Assembly (NCBI GenBank): GCA_046295215.1
Contig: JBKBNP010000021.1
Coordinates: forward strand, 1-64,000
DNA: 64,000 nucleotides
Direction: 5' to 3'
From: Szabonella sp046295215
GTDB lineage: Bacteria; Pseudomonadota; Alphaproteobacteria; Rhodobacterales; Rhodobacteraceae
Part shown: piece by piece, positions 17,270-26,151 of the stretch
How positions within the stretch are numbered: position 1 is the first letter of the stretch
Layout of the letters: every line of letters starts with the position of its first letter
Notes under the pieces: model-generated
Seen by the model: only the letters and a program-made list of their open reading frames with translations
Databases searched by the model: none
What the model was told of the DNA's origin: nothing
Translations under genes and position numbers: made by a program

Positions 17270-17681
17270 CGTCCCGCCGGGGTGTTCTGCGCCCGAAACG
17301 CTGGGGGGGGGGCCATGAGGGCCGGCGCGGTCCCTGTCGCGGTTGAACCGGGGCGGGCGCAATCAGGATCCCGGTCGCGCGGAGGGGGCTGGAGCGGTCT
17401 TAGGCCTGACTGCGCAGAACCGGGTGAGGATCGCCCGGACGCCCGGACAGCACGACGTTCCGGTGAAACCCCAGGACCGGCAGACACCGCCAGTGCCGGT
17501 CAGGACGCGGATACGCCGGGTGCGGATCGGTGCCGGGTCTGGCCTGTCCTGGGTGCAAGGCCCGGATGTCCGGAACAGGTGGGCGGCCACAGCATCACTT
17601 GCGACAAAGGCACGCCCTGCCCCGCCCCCGGGTTTCAGCCCCCAAAAACATGGCCACCCATTTCCGCCCTGTCCGGGCCAT
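17270..17681. other. 412-base stretch without a recognised gene
   Basis: Nothing recognisable between the MFS gene and mmcB. Several frames stay open because of the GC content, but none has a Shine-Dalgarno site or a familiar sequence. A run of nine or ten Gs occurs near 17304. Confidence 0.6.
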
Positions 17682-18131
17682 TCAGACCCGGTGAAGCCCC
17701 GGATCGCGCAACCCCTGCAACCGCAGCGCCGCAATCCGCGCGAATCCCTGCACGACAGCCTTGCGCCGCGCGCCAGCAAGCCGCTGCTCCGGGCCCATCC
17801 GCAGGATTTCCGCGTCATAGTCATCGGCGAGGATCAGCCCCGTCCCATCGGGCAGAAGCTCCACCGGAAACGCCGCATCCACCGCCCAGAAGAACCGGTC
17901 ACACCAGTCCAGATAGCCCTGCCACTTGCGGTCGGCGGCGAAATCGGCGCGGCAGGATTTGCATTCGATCACCCAGACCTCGCCGCGCGGACCAAGGGCC
18001 ATCAGATCGACGCGCAACCCCGGTGCGGGCACCAGTTCCTCGACCGTCACGAAATCATGGGAAAGAAGATGCCTGGCAACACCTCTCGCAAGACGTTGGC
18101 CAGGCATCAAGTCAGGCAGATCGACAGTCAT
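17682..18131 (-). CDS. mmcB: MmcB family DNA repair protein
   Basis: A 149-residue putative nuclease of the MmcB (PF06319) family, named for its role in mitomycin C resistance in Caulobacter. The PD-(D/E)xK-like core is visible: the aspartate in RVDLMALG, then VWVIECKS with the paired Glu and Lys, and a following SCRADFAADRKWQGYLDWCD helix that is family-specific. The ATG at 18131 follows GGAG at six bases. A perfect LexA box lies 29 bases upstream, so it is predicted to be induced by DNA damage. Confidence 0.88.
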   Translation of the reverse strand: MTVDLPDLMPGQRLARGVARHLLSHDFVTVEELVPAPGLRVDLMALGPRGEVWVIECKSCRADFAADRKWQGYLDWCDRFFWAVDAAFPVELLPDGTGLILADDYDAEILRMGPEQRLAGARRKAVVQGFARIAALRLQGLRDPGLHRV

Positions 18132-18159
18132 AGGGGACTCCATCGTCTGCAATCCTTAT

Positions 18160-18174
18160 GAACGAAAGGTGAAC
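18160..18174 (-). promoter_or_regulatory. LexA (SOS) box before mmcB
   Basis: GAAC-GAAAGGT-GAAC, two direct half-sites with exactly seven bases between them, matching the alphaproteobacterial LexA box, 29 bases upstream of the mmcB start. Confidence 0.8.
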
Positions 18175-18222
18175 AAACTGCAAGCGCAAAATCGTTCTGC
18201 AAGGAAGGGACGAGTGGCGCGG

Positions 18223-19197
18223 TCAGGGGATCAGCACCGTCGCGCCGGTGGTTTCCCGCGCCTCCAGCGCGCGATGCGCCTCTGCCACCTCGTCCAGCGC
18301 GAACCGCTGGTCGATGCGGACCTTCACTGCGCCCGAGGCCACCTTGTCAAAGAGATGCCGCGCCATGGCCTGACAATCCTCATGCCGCGCGATATGGGTA
18401 AACAGCGTCGGCCGCGTGAATTGCAGCGACCCCTTCGCCGCCAGCAGCCCCGGATCGACAGGGGCCACCTTGCCCGAGGCCGACCCGAAGGAGATCAGCA
18501 TCCCCACCGGGCGCAGGCTGTCGATGGAGCCGTCAAAGGTCGAGGCCCCCACGGCATCCATCACCACATCAACGCCCTTGCCCCCGGTGATCTCGCGCAC
18601 CCGCGCCGCGAAATCCTCCGTCCGGTAGTTGATGACATGGGCCGCGCCATGGTCAGCGGCCAGCGCGCATTTCTCGTCCGATCCGGCGGTGCCGATCAGG
18701 GTGATGCCTTCGGACCGCGCCCATTGGCAGGCGATCAGCCCGACCCCGCCTGCCGCGGCATGAAACAGCACCGTATCGCCCGCCTTAAGGGGCACCGTGC
18801 GGTGAAAGAGATATTGCACCGTCAGCCCCTTGAGCATCATCGCGGCCCCTTCCTCGAAGGAAATCGCGTCCGGCAGCGGGCAGACCTGTGCCGCAGGCAT
18901 CACGCGGGCCTCCGCATAGGATCCGGGCGGAGCCGAGGCATAGGCCGCGCGGTCGCCGGGTTTGAGATGCGTCACCCCTGCGCCCACGGCCTCGATCACA
19001 CCTGCCGCCTCCATCCCGAGCGCTGCGGGCATTGCCAGCGGATAGGCCCCGCTGCGCTGATAGATGTCGATGAAATTCAGCCCGCAGGCGTGGTGGCGGA
19101 TGCGCAACTGCCCCGGCCCCGGCTCGCCCACCGGGCGATCTTCGATGCGCAACTGATCGGGGCCGCCATGGGCGTGAATGACAACCGTGCGGGCCAT
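18223..19197 (-). CDS. qor: NADPH:quinone oxidoreductase (zinc-independent MDR)
   Basis: A 324-residue medium-chain dehydrogenase/reductase of the quinone oxidoreductase group. The N-terminal GroES-like domain has GLNFIDIYQRSG, then the Rossmann domain with LFHAAAGGVGLIACQWA (the AxxGxxG nucleotide-binding loop). No zinc-ligand cysteines are present. It follows the malonyl-CoA synthetase gene by 10 bases on the same strand, so it is the last gene of the malonate cluster, but a part in malonate use is not established. Confidence 0.85.
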   Translation of the reverse strand: MARTVVIHAHGGPDQLRIEDRPVGEPGPGQLRIRHHACGLNFIDIYQRSGAYPLAMPAALGMEAAGVIEAVGAGVTHLKPGDRAAYASAPPGSYAEARVMPAAQVCPLPDAISFEEGAAMMLKGLTVQYLFHRTVPLKAGDTVLFHAAAGGVGLIACQWARSEGITLIGTAGSDEKCALAADHGAAHVINYRTEDFAARVREITGGKGVDVVMDAVGASTFDGSIDSLRPVGMLISFGSASGKVAPVDPGLLAAKGSLQFTRPTLFTHIARHEDCQAMARHLFDKVASGAVKVRIDQRFALDEVAEAHRALEARETTGATVLIP

Positions 19198-19207
19198 GGG
19201 CCTCTCC

Positions 19208-20722
19208 CTATCCTTTGAAACGATCCGAAAACCGGGCGCGAAGTTCGTTCTTCTGCACCTTGCCCATGGTATTGCGCGGCAGCGCCGCGACAAGTTCCAG
19301 CCCTTTGGGCTGCTTGAACCGGGCAAGGTTTTCCCGCAACGCCGCGTCGATGGCGGCAAGGTCGGGGGTCGCCCCGGGTTCCGGCACCAGCACAGCCAGC
19401 ACCGCCTCGCCGAAATCGGGATGCGGCACGCCGACCACCGCCGATTCCAGAACGCCGGGCTGGTCGTCGAGGATCAGCTCCACCTCCTTGGGATAGACGT
19501 TGAAGCCGCCGGTGATGATGAGGTCTTTCTGCCGCCCCACGATGGTCAGATAGCCATCGGCATCGAACCGCCCCAGATCGCCGGTGATGAAGAACCCGTT
19601 GTCGCGCAATTCCTCGGCGGTCTTTTCGGGCATCTGCCAATAGCCCTTGAACACGTTCGGGCCGCGCACCTCGACCATGCCGGTTTCGCCCACCGGCAGG
19701 GGTGCCCCGGTCGTGGGGTCGGTCACGACCACCTCCACCCCCGGCAGGGGCAGCCCCACTGTGCCCGCGCGCCGGTCGCCCGCATAGGGGTTGGAGGTGT
19801 TCATGTTGGTTTCGGTCATGCCATAGCGTTCAAGGATCCGGTGCCCGGTGCGCTCCTGAAACTGCACATGGGTTTCGGCCAGCAAGGGCGCAGAACCGGA
19901 AATGAACAGCCGCATCCCCTTCACCAGATCGGCGGTGAACCGGTCATCGTCCAGCAGGCGCGTGTAGAAGGTTGGCACCCCCATCATCGCGGTGGCCTTC
20001 GGCAGAAGGCGCAGCACCGCCTCCTGTTCGAACCCGGGCAGAAAGATCATCGAGCCGCCCGACAACAGCATCACATTGCTCGCCACGAACAGCCCATGCG
20101 TGTGAAAGATCGGCAGCGCGTGCAGCAGCACATCGGCCCCGGTGAACTGCCACTGCGCGGTCAAGGTGCGGGCATTGTCCAAGAGGTTGCCCTGCGTCAG
20201 CATCGCGCCTTTCGACCGGCCCGTGGTGCCGGAGGTATAAAGGAAGGCGGCCAGATCGTCCTCGCCACGGTTCACAGGGGCGAAATCCACCCCCTGCCCC
20301 GCAGCCAGATCGGAAAAGCCGCCCCGCCCCTCCGCATCCAGCCCCATCAGCCGCGCGCCGTGCCGGGCTGCAACCTCGTCCAGCGCCGCCGCGCGACCCG
20401 GATCGCAGATCAGGAGTTTCGGTGTGGCATTGCCGACGAAGTAATCCACCTCCGGGGCCGTATAGGCGGTGTTGAGCGGCAGGAACACCGCCCCCGCCGC
20501 CACGGCTCCCGCATAGACCGCCAGCGCCTGCGGTGTCTTGGCCACCTGCACCGCGACCCGGTCGCCCGGCCCGACCCCCGCCGACACCAACGCGGCGGCA
20601 GTCCGCAAGGTCAGCGCGAGAAAATCGTCCCCCGACAGGGCAGACCCGTCGGGCAGATGCAAAAGCGGCGTGCCGCGCCCGGCCAGCGGGGCAAAGAGTG
20701 CCTCGAACAAAGGATTGGCCAT
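19208..20722 (-). CDS. matB: Malonyl-CoA synthetase
   Basis: A 504-residue acyl-adenylate-forming enzyme that converts malonate, ATP and CoA to malonyl-CoA. The AMP-binding P-loop-like motif YTSGTTGRSKGA, the YGMTETNM motif and GDLGRFDADGYLTIVGRQKDLI are clear, and the catalytic lysine is in the C-terminal NTMGKVQKNEL. Length and layout match MatB of rhizobia. It lies 15 bases downstream of malonyl-CoA decarboxylase, as expected for coupled activation and decarboxylation to acetyl-CoA. Confidence 0.93.
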   Translation of the reverse strand: MANPLFEALFAPLAGRGTPLLHLPDGSALSGDDFLALTLRTAAALVSAGVGPGDRVAVQVAKTPQALAVYAGAVAAGAVFLPLNTAYTAPEVDYFVGNATPKLLICDPGRAAALDEVAARHGARLMGLDAEGRGGFSDLAAGQGVDFAPVNRGEDDLAAFLYTSGTTGRSKGAMLTQGNLLDNARTLTAQWQFTGADVLLHALPIFHTHGLFVASNVMLLSGGSMIFLPGFEQEAVLRLLPKATAMMGVPTFYTRLLDDDRFTADLVKGMRLFISGSAPLLAETHVQFQERTGHRILERYGMTETNMNTSNPYAGDRRAGTVGLPLPGVEVVVTDPTTGAPLPVGETGMVEVRGPNVFKGYWQMPEKTAEELRDNGFFITGDLGRFDADGYLTIVGRQKDLIITGGFNVYPKEVELILDDQPGVLESAVVGVPHPDFGEAVLAVLVPEPGATPDLAAIDAALRENLARFKQPKGLELVAALPRNTMGKVQKNELRARFSDRFKG

Positions 20723-20737
20723 GAAACTGTCCCTTTT

Positions 20738-22033
20738 CTACTTCGGCCGCCCGGTGGGCTGGCCTGCCGCCAGTGTCCGCACCTCGCGGGAGGCCGCCAC
20801 GTCGCGGGCGGTTGCATAGGCTTCGTGATTGGCTTCGACTTTCGCGGGGTCATAGCGGTAATTGACCATGGCTCCAAGGCTCTGCCGACGTCCCTTGGAG
20901 GACAGATCCGCGCCCGCATGGATGGCGTGGACCTCGGCCCCGTTGCCCAGATGGAACCGCGCCACCGGGTCGCTCGGCTGGCCATCGCCGGATTTCGCCT
21001 CCAGCAGATAGCGCGCGGTCAGCGCGCGCAGGCGGGCCGGATCGGGCGCGTCCGCCTCCAGCAGCGCGCGCGCCTCGGTGGCCAAGGGCGTCTCCGGTTC
21101 CACCGCCAGCCCCGCCAGCCAGCGACCAAGGCCGGGAATGGGCGAGAGTGTCACGAATGTCGTGAGATGCGGCAGGTCGCGGCCCAGAACCTCCACCACC
21201 TGCTTTATCAGCGAATTGCCGAAGGAAATGCCCCGCAACCCGGCCTGACAATTGGAGATGGAATAGAACACCGCCGTATCGGCCTCGGCCACAGGCAGGG
21301 CTTGGCGATCCTCGGCCAGTATCGGGCCGACCGCCCCCGGAATCCCCTTGGTCAGCGCCACCTCGACAAAGATCAGCGGATCATCGGGCAAGGCGGGGTG
21401 GAAAAATGCAAAACAGCGCCGGTCCTCGGGGTCCACGCGGCGGCGCAGGTCGTCCCAGCCGGTGATGTCATGCACCGCCTCATATTCGATCAGCTTTTCC
21501 AGCACCGAGGCCGGGCTGTCCCAACTGATCCGGCGCAGCACCAGAAAGCCCCGGTTGAACCAGCTTCCGAACAGATGCTGGAAATCCAGATCGACGCGGG
21601 CAAGGCCTGGATCCTCCTTTGCGGCCTTCAACAGATCGACCCGCATCGCGACCAGATCGACCGTGCCGCCGGGGGCCTGATTGAGCCTGCGCAAAAGCTC
21701 CTGCCGGGGGGGTTCCGCCGCGACCAACAGCGCGCGCAGACGGTCGGCATCGCGCGTCTCGCGATAGTCCTGCGCGGCCTGCGCCACCCGTTCGGCATCA
21801 AGGTCCAGCCCCTCGGCCATATGCCGGAAAAAGGCCAGCCGCTCGGCCTCGGGCGCCGCGCGCAACCGCGCCAGCAGCCGCGCGGCCAGCTTCATGCCCG
21901 ACACCTCCCCCCGCCCCGACAAAAGGGCGGCGCAAAGATCGGTCAGCGGCTCGCCGCCCTTGTCGATGCCCGTTGTCCCGCGCCGTTCGAACAGGGTGGA
22001 CAAGAGATCCCCCAATGCCCAGGCCCGGGTCAT
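20738..22033 (-). CDS. matA: Malonyl-CoA decarboxylase
   Basis: A 431-residue protein of the malonyl-CoA decarboxylase family, which yields acetyl-CoA and CO2. The helical N-terminal domain (about 1-120) is followed by the catalytic GNAT-like domain with the conserved FYSISNCQAGLRGISFGN and the SSKGRRQSLGAMVNYRY segments. The ATG at 22033 overlaps the DctM stop by four bases (ATGA). The frame is open further upstream, but that is inside dctM. It works with MatB and the TRAP transporter next to it. Confidence 0.92.
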   Translation of the reverse strand: MTRAWALGDLLSTLFERRGTTGIDKGGEPLTDLCAALLSGRGEVSGMKLAARLLARLRAAPEAERLAFFRHMAEGLDLDAERVAQAAQDYRETRDADRLRALLVAAEPPRQELLRRLNQAPGGTVDLVAMRVDLLKAAKEDPGLARVDLDFQHLFGSWFNRGFLVLRRISWDSPASVLEKLIEYEAVHDITGWDDLRRRVDPEDRRCFAFFHPALPDDPLIFVEVALTKGIPGAVGPILAEDRQALPVAEADTAVFYSISNCQAGLRGISFGNSLIKQVVEVLGRDLPHLTTFVTLSPIPGLGRWLAGLAVEPETPLATEARALLEADAPDPARLRALTARYLLEAKSGDGQPSDPVARFHLGNGAEVHAIHAGADLSSKGRRQSLGAMVNYRYDPAKVEANHEAYATARDVAASREVRTLAAGQPTGRPK

Positions 22034-23349
22034 CGCACCGGCCCCATCACATAATCCGGCAGCCATGTGGCGATCCCGGGAAAGAGGCACAGGATCACGA
22101 TGGCCACGACCATGCAGCCGACATAGGGCAGCGACCCGTAGAGGATCTTCTTCAGCGGAATATCCGGCGCGATGGAGTTGATGACATAGAGGTTCAACCC
22201 GACAGGCGGCGAAATCAGCCCGATTTCCATGTTGATCGTCAGGATCACCGCGAACCAGTAGGGGTCGAAATCGGCGGCCAGAATGATCGGCATCAGGATC
22301 GGGGCCGCCATCAGGATCACCGCGACGGGCGGCAGGAAGAAGCCCGCGATCAACAGGAACACATTGACGATCCCCATCAGCACCCAGCGGTTCACATCCA
22401 GCCCCGAGATCCATTCGGCAATGGACTGCGTGATGTAAAGCGACGAGAGCATGTAGGAAAACACCCCCGCCGCGCCGATGATGAAGAGGATCATCACCGA
22501 TTCCCGCGTTGAATCGCGCAGGATCAACCACAGTTTCGCGGGCGACCACAGCCGGTAGATCACCATGGCGATCACCAGACACAGAAGCGCGCCCACGGCC
22601 GCCGTTTCCGAGGGTGTCGCGATGCCGCCATACATGGCGTAAAGCACGCCGAGGATGATGACGATGAAGGGGATGACGCGGGGCAGGATCTCCAGCCGTT
22701 GCCGCAAGGTGTAGCTGCGAACCGCCAGCACCTCCATCGAGCCATAGCGCCAAGTGTGGAAGATCGACCAGGCCATGAAAAGGCCCACCAGCAGCAGCCC
22801 CGGCATGACACCGGCCAGAAACAGCCGCCCGATCGAGGTTTCCGTGGCGATGCCATAAACGATCATCGTGACTGAGGGCGGGATCAGGATGCCCAGCGTG
22901 CCCCCCGCCGCGATGGACCCTGCCGCCACCTCGTCGGAATAGCCGCGCTTGCGCATCTCGGGAATGCCCATCTTGCCGATGGCCGCACAGGTCGCGGGGC
23001 TGGACCCCGACATCGCGGAAAAGAGCGCGCAGGCCCCGAGATTGGACATCACCAGCCCCCCCGGCACCCGCGTCAGCCAGCGTTCCAGCGCCTCGTAAAG
23101 ATCTGCCCCCGCGCGGGTGGAGGCAATCGCCGCCCCCATGATGATGAACATCGGGATGGACAGCAGCGCAAAGGAATTGAGCTTGCCGAAAAAGATCTCG
23201 GGCATCAGTTCCAGTGATCGCGCCCCGTCAAAGATCAGCAGGAACCCGGCCGAGACGATCAGCAGGCCCGAGGCGACCGAAACGCCCGAAAACAGCACGA
23301 TGATGGTGATGAGAGCGACCAGAAGGCCAAGCGAGAGCGGGTCCATCAC
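22030..23349 (-). CDS. TRAP transporter large permease (DctM family)
   Basis: A 439-residue inner membrane protein with about twelve helices. It has the DctM-type conserved pore region with FSAMSGSSPATCAAIGKMGIPEM and the later IPPSVTMIVYG, both characteristic of the family. It is the sodium-coupled permease subunit of a tripartite transporter. Both ends overlap neighbours by four bases (ATGA), linking it to dctQ and to malonyl-CoA decarboxylase; the context predicts malonate as substrate. Confidence 0.93.
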   Translation of the reverse strand: MMDPLSLGLLVALITIIVLFSGVSVASGLLIVSAGFLLIFDGARSLELMPEIFFGKLNSFALLSIPMFIIMGAAIASTRAGADLYEALERWLTRVPGGLVMSNLGACALFSAMSGSSPATCAAIGKMGIPEMRKRGYSDEVAAGSIAAGGTLGILIPPSVTMIVYGIATETSIGRLFLAGVMPGLLLVGLFMAWSIFHTWRYGSMEVLAVRSYTLRQRLEILPRVIPFIVIILGVLYAMYGGIATPSETAAVGALLCLVIAMVIYRLWSPAKLWLILRDSTRESVMILFIIGAAGVFSYMLSSLYITQSIAEWISGLDVNRWVLMGIVNVFLLIAGFFLPPVAVILMAAPILMPIILAADFDPYWFAVILTINMEIGLISPPVGLNLYVINSIAPDIPLKKILYGSLPYVGCMVVAIVILCLFPGIATWLPDYVMGPVR

Positions 23350-23894
23350 TCGTCCTCCAGTCCGAAGGCGCCATCGACGCGCAGCGCGAGCGCCGCAAGG
23401 TCAGCGGCCAGTTGCAAGAGATAGAGGCCGAAGCCCAGAGGCAGCGCGAGATAGGGGATCCAGAGCCGCACCCCCCAGACCGATTCCGACTTCCAGCCGC
23501 GCCGCCAGGCGAATTCCCACATCTCATAGGCATGGAAAGCCATCAGCCCGATCACCGCCATGGTCATGCACAGGACCAGCACCGCCAGCGCGATCCGCAC
23601 CCGCCCGCGCGTCCAGAGCGGCAGCAGGTCCACATTCACATGGCCCCGCATCAGTTGCACATAAGGCAGGCCCAGCAGGGTGGCCGAAACGACCAGGTAG
23701 ATCACCGCCTCGGTCTGCCAGATCGTCGATTTTCCAAGCACATAGCGCACAAATATCATGTGACAGGTGATGAATACCGAACTCAGGATCATCGCCGCCG
23801 CGACCCAGCCGCAGAGCGTGGATATCCCGGCGATCAGGCGCAGGACGAGGTAGCCGCCGGTGCGCGAGGCCCGGGCAGAAGGAAGGGTTGCCAT
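23346..23894 (-). CDS. TRAP transporter small permease (DctQ family)
   Basis: A 182-residue inner membrane protein with four membrane segments, the DctQ layout. RGHVNVDLLPLW in the second half is the family-conserved loop. It overlaps dctM by four bases and follows dctP after a gap that holds a strong hairpin. It pairs with DctM in the malonate TRAP system. Confidence 0.9.
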   Translation of the reverse strand: MATLPSARASRTGGYLVLRLIAGISTLCGWVAAAMILSSVFITCHMIFVRYVLGKSTIWQTEAVIYLVVSATLLGLPYVQLMRGHVNVDLLPLWTRGRVRIALAVLVLCMTMAVIGLMAFHAYEMWEFAWRRGWKSESVWGVRLWIPYLALPLGFGLYLLQLAADLAALALRVDGAFGLEDE

Positions 23895-23930
23895 CGAAAG
23901 GGCTCCGCTTGCTGGAAAGGCTTGGTCAGA

Positions 23931-23970
23931 CGGCGCGGCCCGGCCGGAAATCCGGCACCGGGCCGCGCCG
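23931..23970 (-). terminator. Hairpin between dctP and dctQ
   Basis: A perfect 13-bp inverted repeat (CGGCGCGGCCCGG on each strand side) with a 14-base middle that itself forms a small stem (CCGGA/TCCGG). It starts eight bases after the dctP stop. Without a T tract it more likely stabilises the dctP message or partly attenuates, allowing more binding protein than permease. Confidence 0.7.
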
Positions 23971-23978
23971 GGGCTGGA

Positions 23979-24968
23979 TCAATCCACCGAAAGGGCGAGA
24001 TCCAGAAGCGCCTGCCCGTTGGGCACTTCGGCCAGGAACTCCTTGTAGGAACTGTCCTTGGCAAGTGCCACCCAGGCGTTGAAATCATCCTCGGTCATTT
24101 CGGCCACGGTGACATTCGACGCCTTGAACACCTCCACCGAGGTCGCATCCTCGGCCTTGGCCTCGGCCAGATACCAGGCCTGCGCCTTTTCCGCCGCCGC
24201 CGTCAGCGCGGATTTTTGCGCGTCATTCAGCCCGTCAAAGGTGGATTTGTTCATCAGGACCGGCTGATACATGAACCACAGCGCGTAATCCCCCGCAGGC
24301 GTGTAGCATTTCACCTGCTCCTGCAGCCGGAACGAGGCAAAGGACGAGGATGAGGTGTTCACCGCCTGCAAGACCCCGGTCTGCATGGCGTTGTAGATCT
24401 CGGAGGAGGCCATCGAGGAAATCGAGGCCCCGGCGGCCGCCAGCATCTGCTCGAACGCCTTGCCTGCCGCCCGCGTGGTCAGGCCCTGCACATGCTCTGG
24501 CCGGGTGATGCACTCCCCGATGGAGGCAAAGCCGCCCGCCAGATAGCCATGGACCAGCACCATGATGTCATCTTCGGCCAGCAGCTTTTCGATCTCGGCC
24601 ATGAAGGGGCTGTCGTTCAGCCGTGCGGCATGGTCGTGATTCTTCACCAGCCCCGGCATCAGGGTCAGGTTGTATTCCGCCCGCTGGCCGCCCGAATAGG
24701 ACAGCGGGTAAACGATCATGTCGATCTGACCGCGCGACAGGGGGTTGTATTGCTCCCGCGCCTTCAACAGCGATTCGGACGGGAAAATCCTGATGTCGAG
24801 GTCCACATTCGCCGCTGCGACATCCGCCGCGATCATCTCGGCGACCTTGTGGCGCACATCGCCGGTGGACCATTGATGTGACAGGCGCAATTCCTTGGCG
24901 TCGGCGGCCAGCGCGCCCATTGCAAAGATGCCAAGTGCGGCAACGGCGGTTAATGCCTTCATAGCCAT
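23979..24968 (-). CDS. TRAP transporter substrate-binding protein (DctP family)
   Basis: A 329-residue periplasmic binding protein. A signal peptide (KALTAVAALGIFAMGALA) precedes the mature protein starting near KELRLSHQW. The DctP-type core RIFPSESLLKAREQYNPLSRGQIDM is present, as is the conserved carboxylate-binding region with TRAAGKAFEQML. The ATG at 24968 follows GGAGG by five bases. It is the first gene of the malonate cluster, facing the GntR regulator across a short region with an operator. Confidence 0.92.
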   Translation of the reverse strand: MAMKALTAVAALGIFAMGALAADAKELRLSHQWSTGDVRHKVAEMIAADVAAANVDLDIRIFPSESLLKAREQYNPLSRGQIDMIVYPLSYSGGQRAEYNLTLMPGLVKNHDHAARLNDSPFMAEIEKLLAEDDIMVLVHGYLAGGFASIGECITRPEHVQGLTTRAAGKAFEQMLAAAGASISSMASSEIYNAMQTGVLQAVNTSSSSFASFRLQEQVKCYTPAGDYALWFMYQPVLMNKSTFDGLNDAQKSALTAAAEKAQAWYLAEAKAEDATSVEVFKASNVTVAEMTEDDFNAWVALAKDSSYKEFLAEVPNGQALLDLALSVD

Positions 24969-25058
24969 TCTCTCCTCCCAGGTTTTTCGTGATATGTGCC
25001 GCAGCCTCCCCGCTGCGATCCCCATTCACCCTAGCCGCATTGTGTTCGATGTCAAACG

Positions 25059-25072
25059 TTTTGTATACAAGA
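25059..25072. promoter_or_regulatory. Palindromic operator between dctP and the GntR gene
   Basis: TTTTGTATACAAGA, with the 10-base perfect palindrome TTGTATACAA at 25061-25070, sits midway between the divergent dctP-matAB operon and the GntR regulator. GntR/FadR-subfamily proteins bind palindromes of this form, and the published MatR site of Rhizobium is of the TCTTGTA/TACA type, which this closely resembles. Binding here would control both directions. Confidence 0.75.
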
Positions 25073-25112
25073 ACTGCTTGCCTGTGTTTCCGTTCCCGGC
25101 TAGCGTGATCCC

Positions 25113-25784
25113 ATGTCCGAACGCATCGCCGACACCCTGCGCGAAACCCTGGAACAGATGGTCCTGACCGGCGAGTTTGCCGATGGGGAACGGCTGGACG
25201 AAAACCGGCTGGCCGAGCGGTTCAACATATCGCGCACGCCGCTGCGCGAGGCGTTCCAGCGGCTCGCGGCCTCGGGCCTTGTCGAACTGATCCCGCGGCG
25301 GGGGGCCTTCGTGCGCCACCCCGCCTTTACCGAAATGGTAGAGATGTTCGAGGTGATGGCGGAACTGGAGGCGCTGTGCGGCAGGCTCGCCGCGCGGCGG
25401 GTGACCGAAGCCGTGCTGGCCGCGATCCGCCAGACCGTCATCGACTGCGAAACGGCGGCGCAAGCCATGGATTACGATGGCTATTACCGCGAGAATGAAC
25501 GGTTCCACCACCTCATCTATGAAGCGAGCGGGAATGGCTACCTTGCGGGGGAGGCGGCGCGGCTCCACCGCCGCCTTCAACCTTTCCGCCGGATGCAGTT
25601 GCGGCTGCGCGGGCGGCTGCACCAGTCGCTCGACGAACACCGCCGCATCCTTGCCGCACTTGAACAGGGCGACAGCGCTGCGGCAGAGGAAGTTCTGCGC
25701 GGCCATGTCGCGGTGCAGGGCGAACGGTTCAACGATCTGATGGCGAGTTACCGGCAATCGGGGATGGCATTGCGCCGCGCGTGA
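25113..25784 (+). CDS. GntR-family regulator of the malonate cluster (MatR-like)
   Basis: A 223-residue GntR/FCD (FadR-group) regulator. Residues about 1-70 hold the winged helix with the recognition helix NRLAERFNISRTPLREAFQRL. The C-terminal FCD domain has the expected acidic and histidine residues for a ligand/metal pocket (YYRENERFHHLIY, LHQSLDEHRRIL). It diverges from dctP-dctQ-dctM-matA-matB across the TTGTATACAA site, as rhizobial matR does from its operon. Confidence 0.88.
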   Translation: MSERIADTLRETLEQMVLTGEFADGERLDENRLAERFNISRTPLREAFQRLAASGLVELIPRRGAFVRHPAFTEMVEMFEVMAELEALCGRLAARRVTEAVLAAIRQTVIDCETAAQAMDYDGYYRENERFHHLIYEASGNGYLAGEAARLHRRLQPFRRMQLRLRGRLHQSLDEHRRILAALEQGDSAAAEEVLRGHVAVQGERFNDLMASYRQSGMALRRA

Positions 25785-26090
25785 AACGCCGCTTGAATGC
25801 GGGGCGCGGCGAGCCTATCTTTGTCCTTGGCGGTTACTGCTCTACGCGTGCTTGGCCCTTTTCCAGTGGCCGATAAGCATCTCCGAGGGAGCTGGCTCTG
25901 TCAGGGTCCTGGCCCTGGTATCTGGCGACCACCTGAACACTCAGGCTCTCGGGAAAATCACAGCCGACACGGTTGCTGCGGTTTCCGCCACTTTCCCCCT
26001 GAAATCGCGCCCCGGCGCTCGTCGGTCCCTTGCGGCCCCTCTTCGCTGGCAGGTGAAATGATCAAGCCCGTCAGGGCTGACGAGTGGTCG
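25785..26090. other. 306-base stretch with no recognised gene
   Basis: Between the GntR gene and the DUF481 terminator. No familiar protein, tRNA or repeat is visible; short frames lack start signals. Confidence 0.6.
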
Positions 26091-26121
26091 AAAAAAAGGG
26101 GGGGCAGGTTTCCCCGCCCCC
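26091..26121 (-). terminator. Rho-independent terminator of the DUF481 gene
   Basis: On the minus strand a GGGGGC/GCCCCC stem with a 10-base loop is followed at once by seven Ts (the A run at 26091-26097), 31 bases after the DUF481 stop. A canonical intrinsic terminator. Confidence 0.85.
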
Positions 26122-26151
26122 AGTTTCCGTTGAACAAACGGTGGGGAAAAC

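Noticed and set aside
17363..17824. A 153-codon minus frame in the gap and into mmcB
   Set aside because: Overlaps mmcB out of frame, no start signal, no recognised sequence.
19178..22054. A 958-codon open frame on the + strand over the malonate genes
   Set aside because: Antisense shadow of matB and malonyl-CoA decarboxylase, produced by GC-rich third positions; full of Arg/Gln/His runs and no family.
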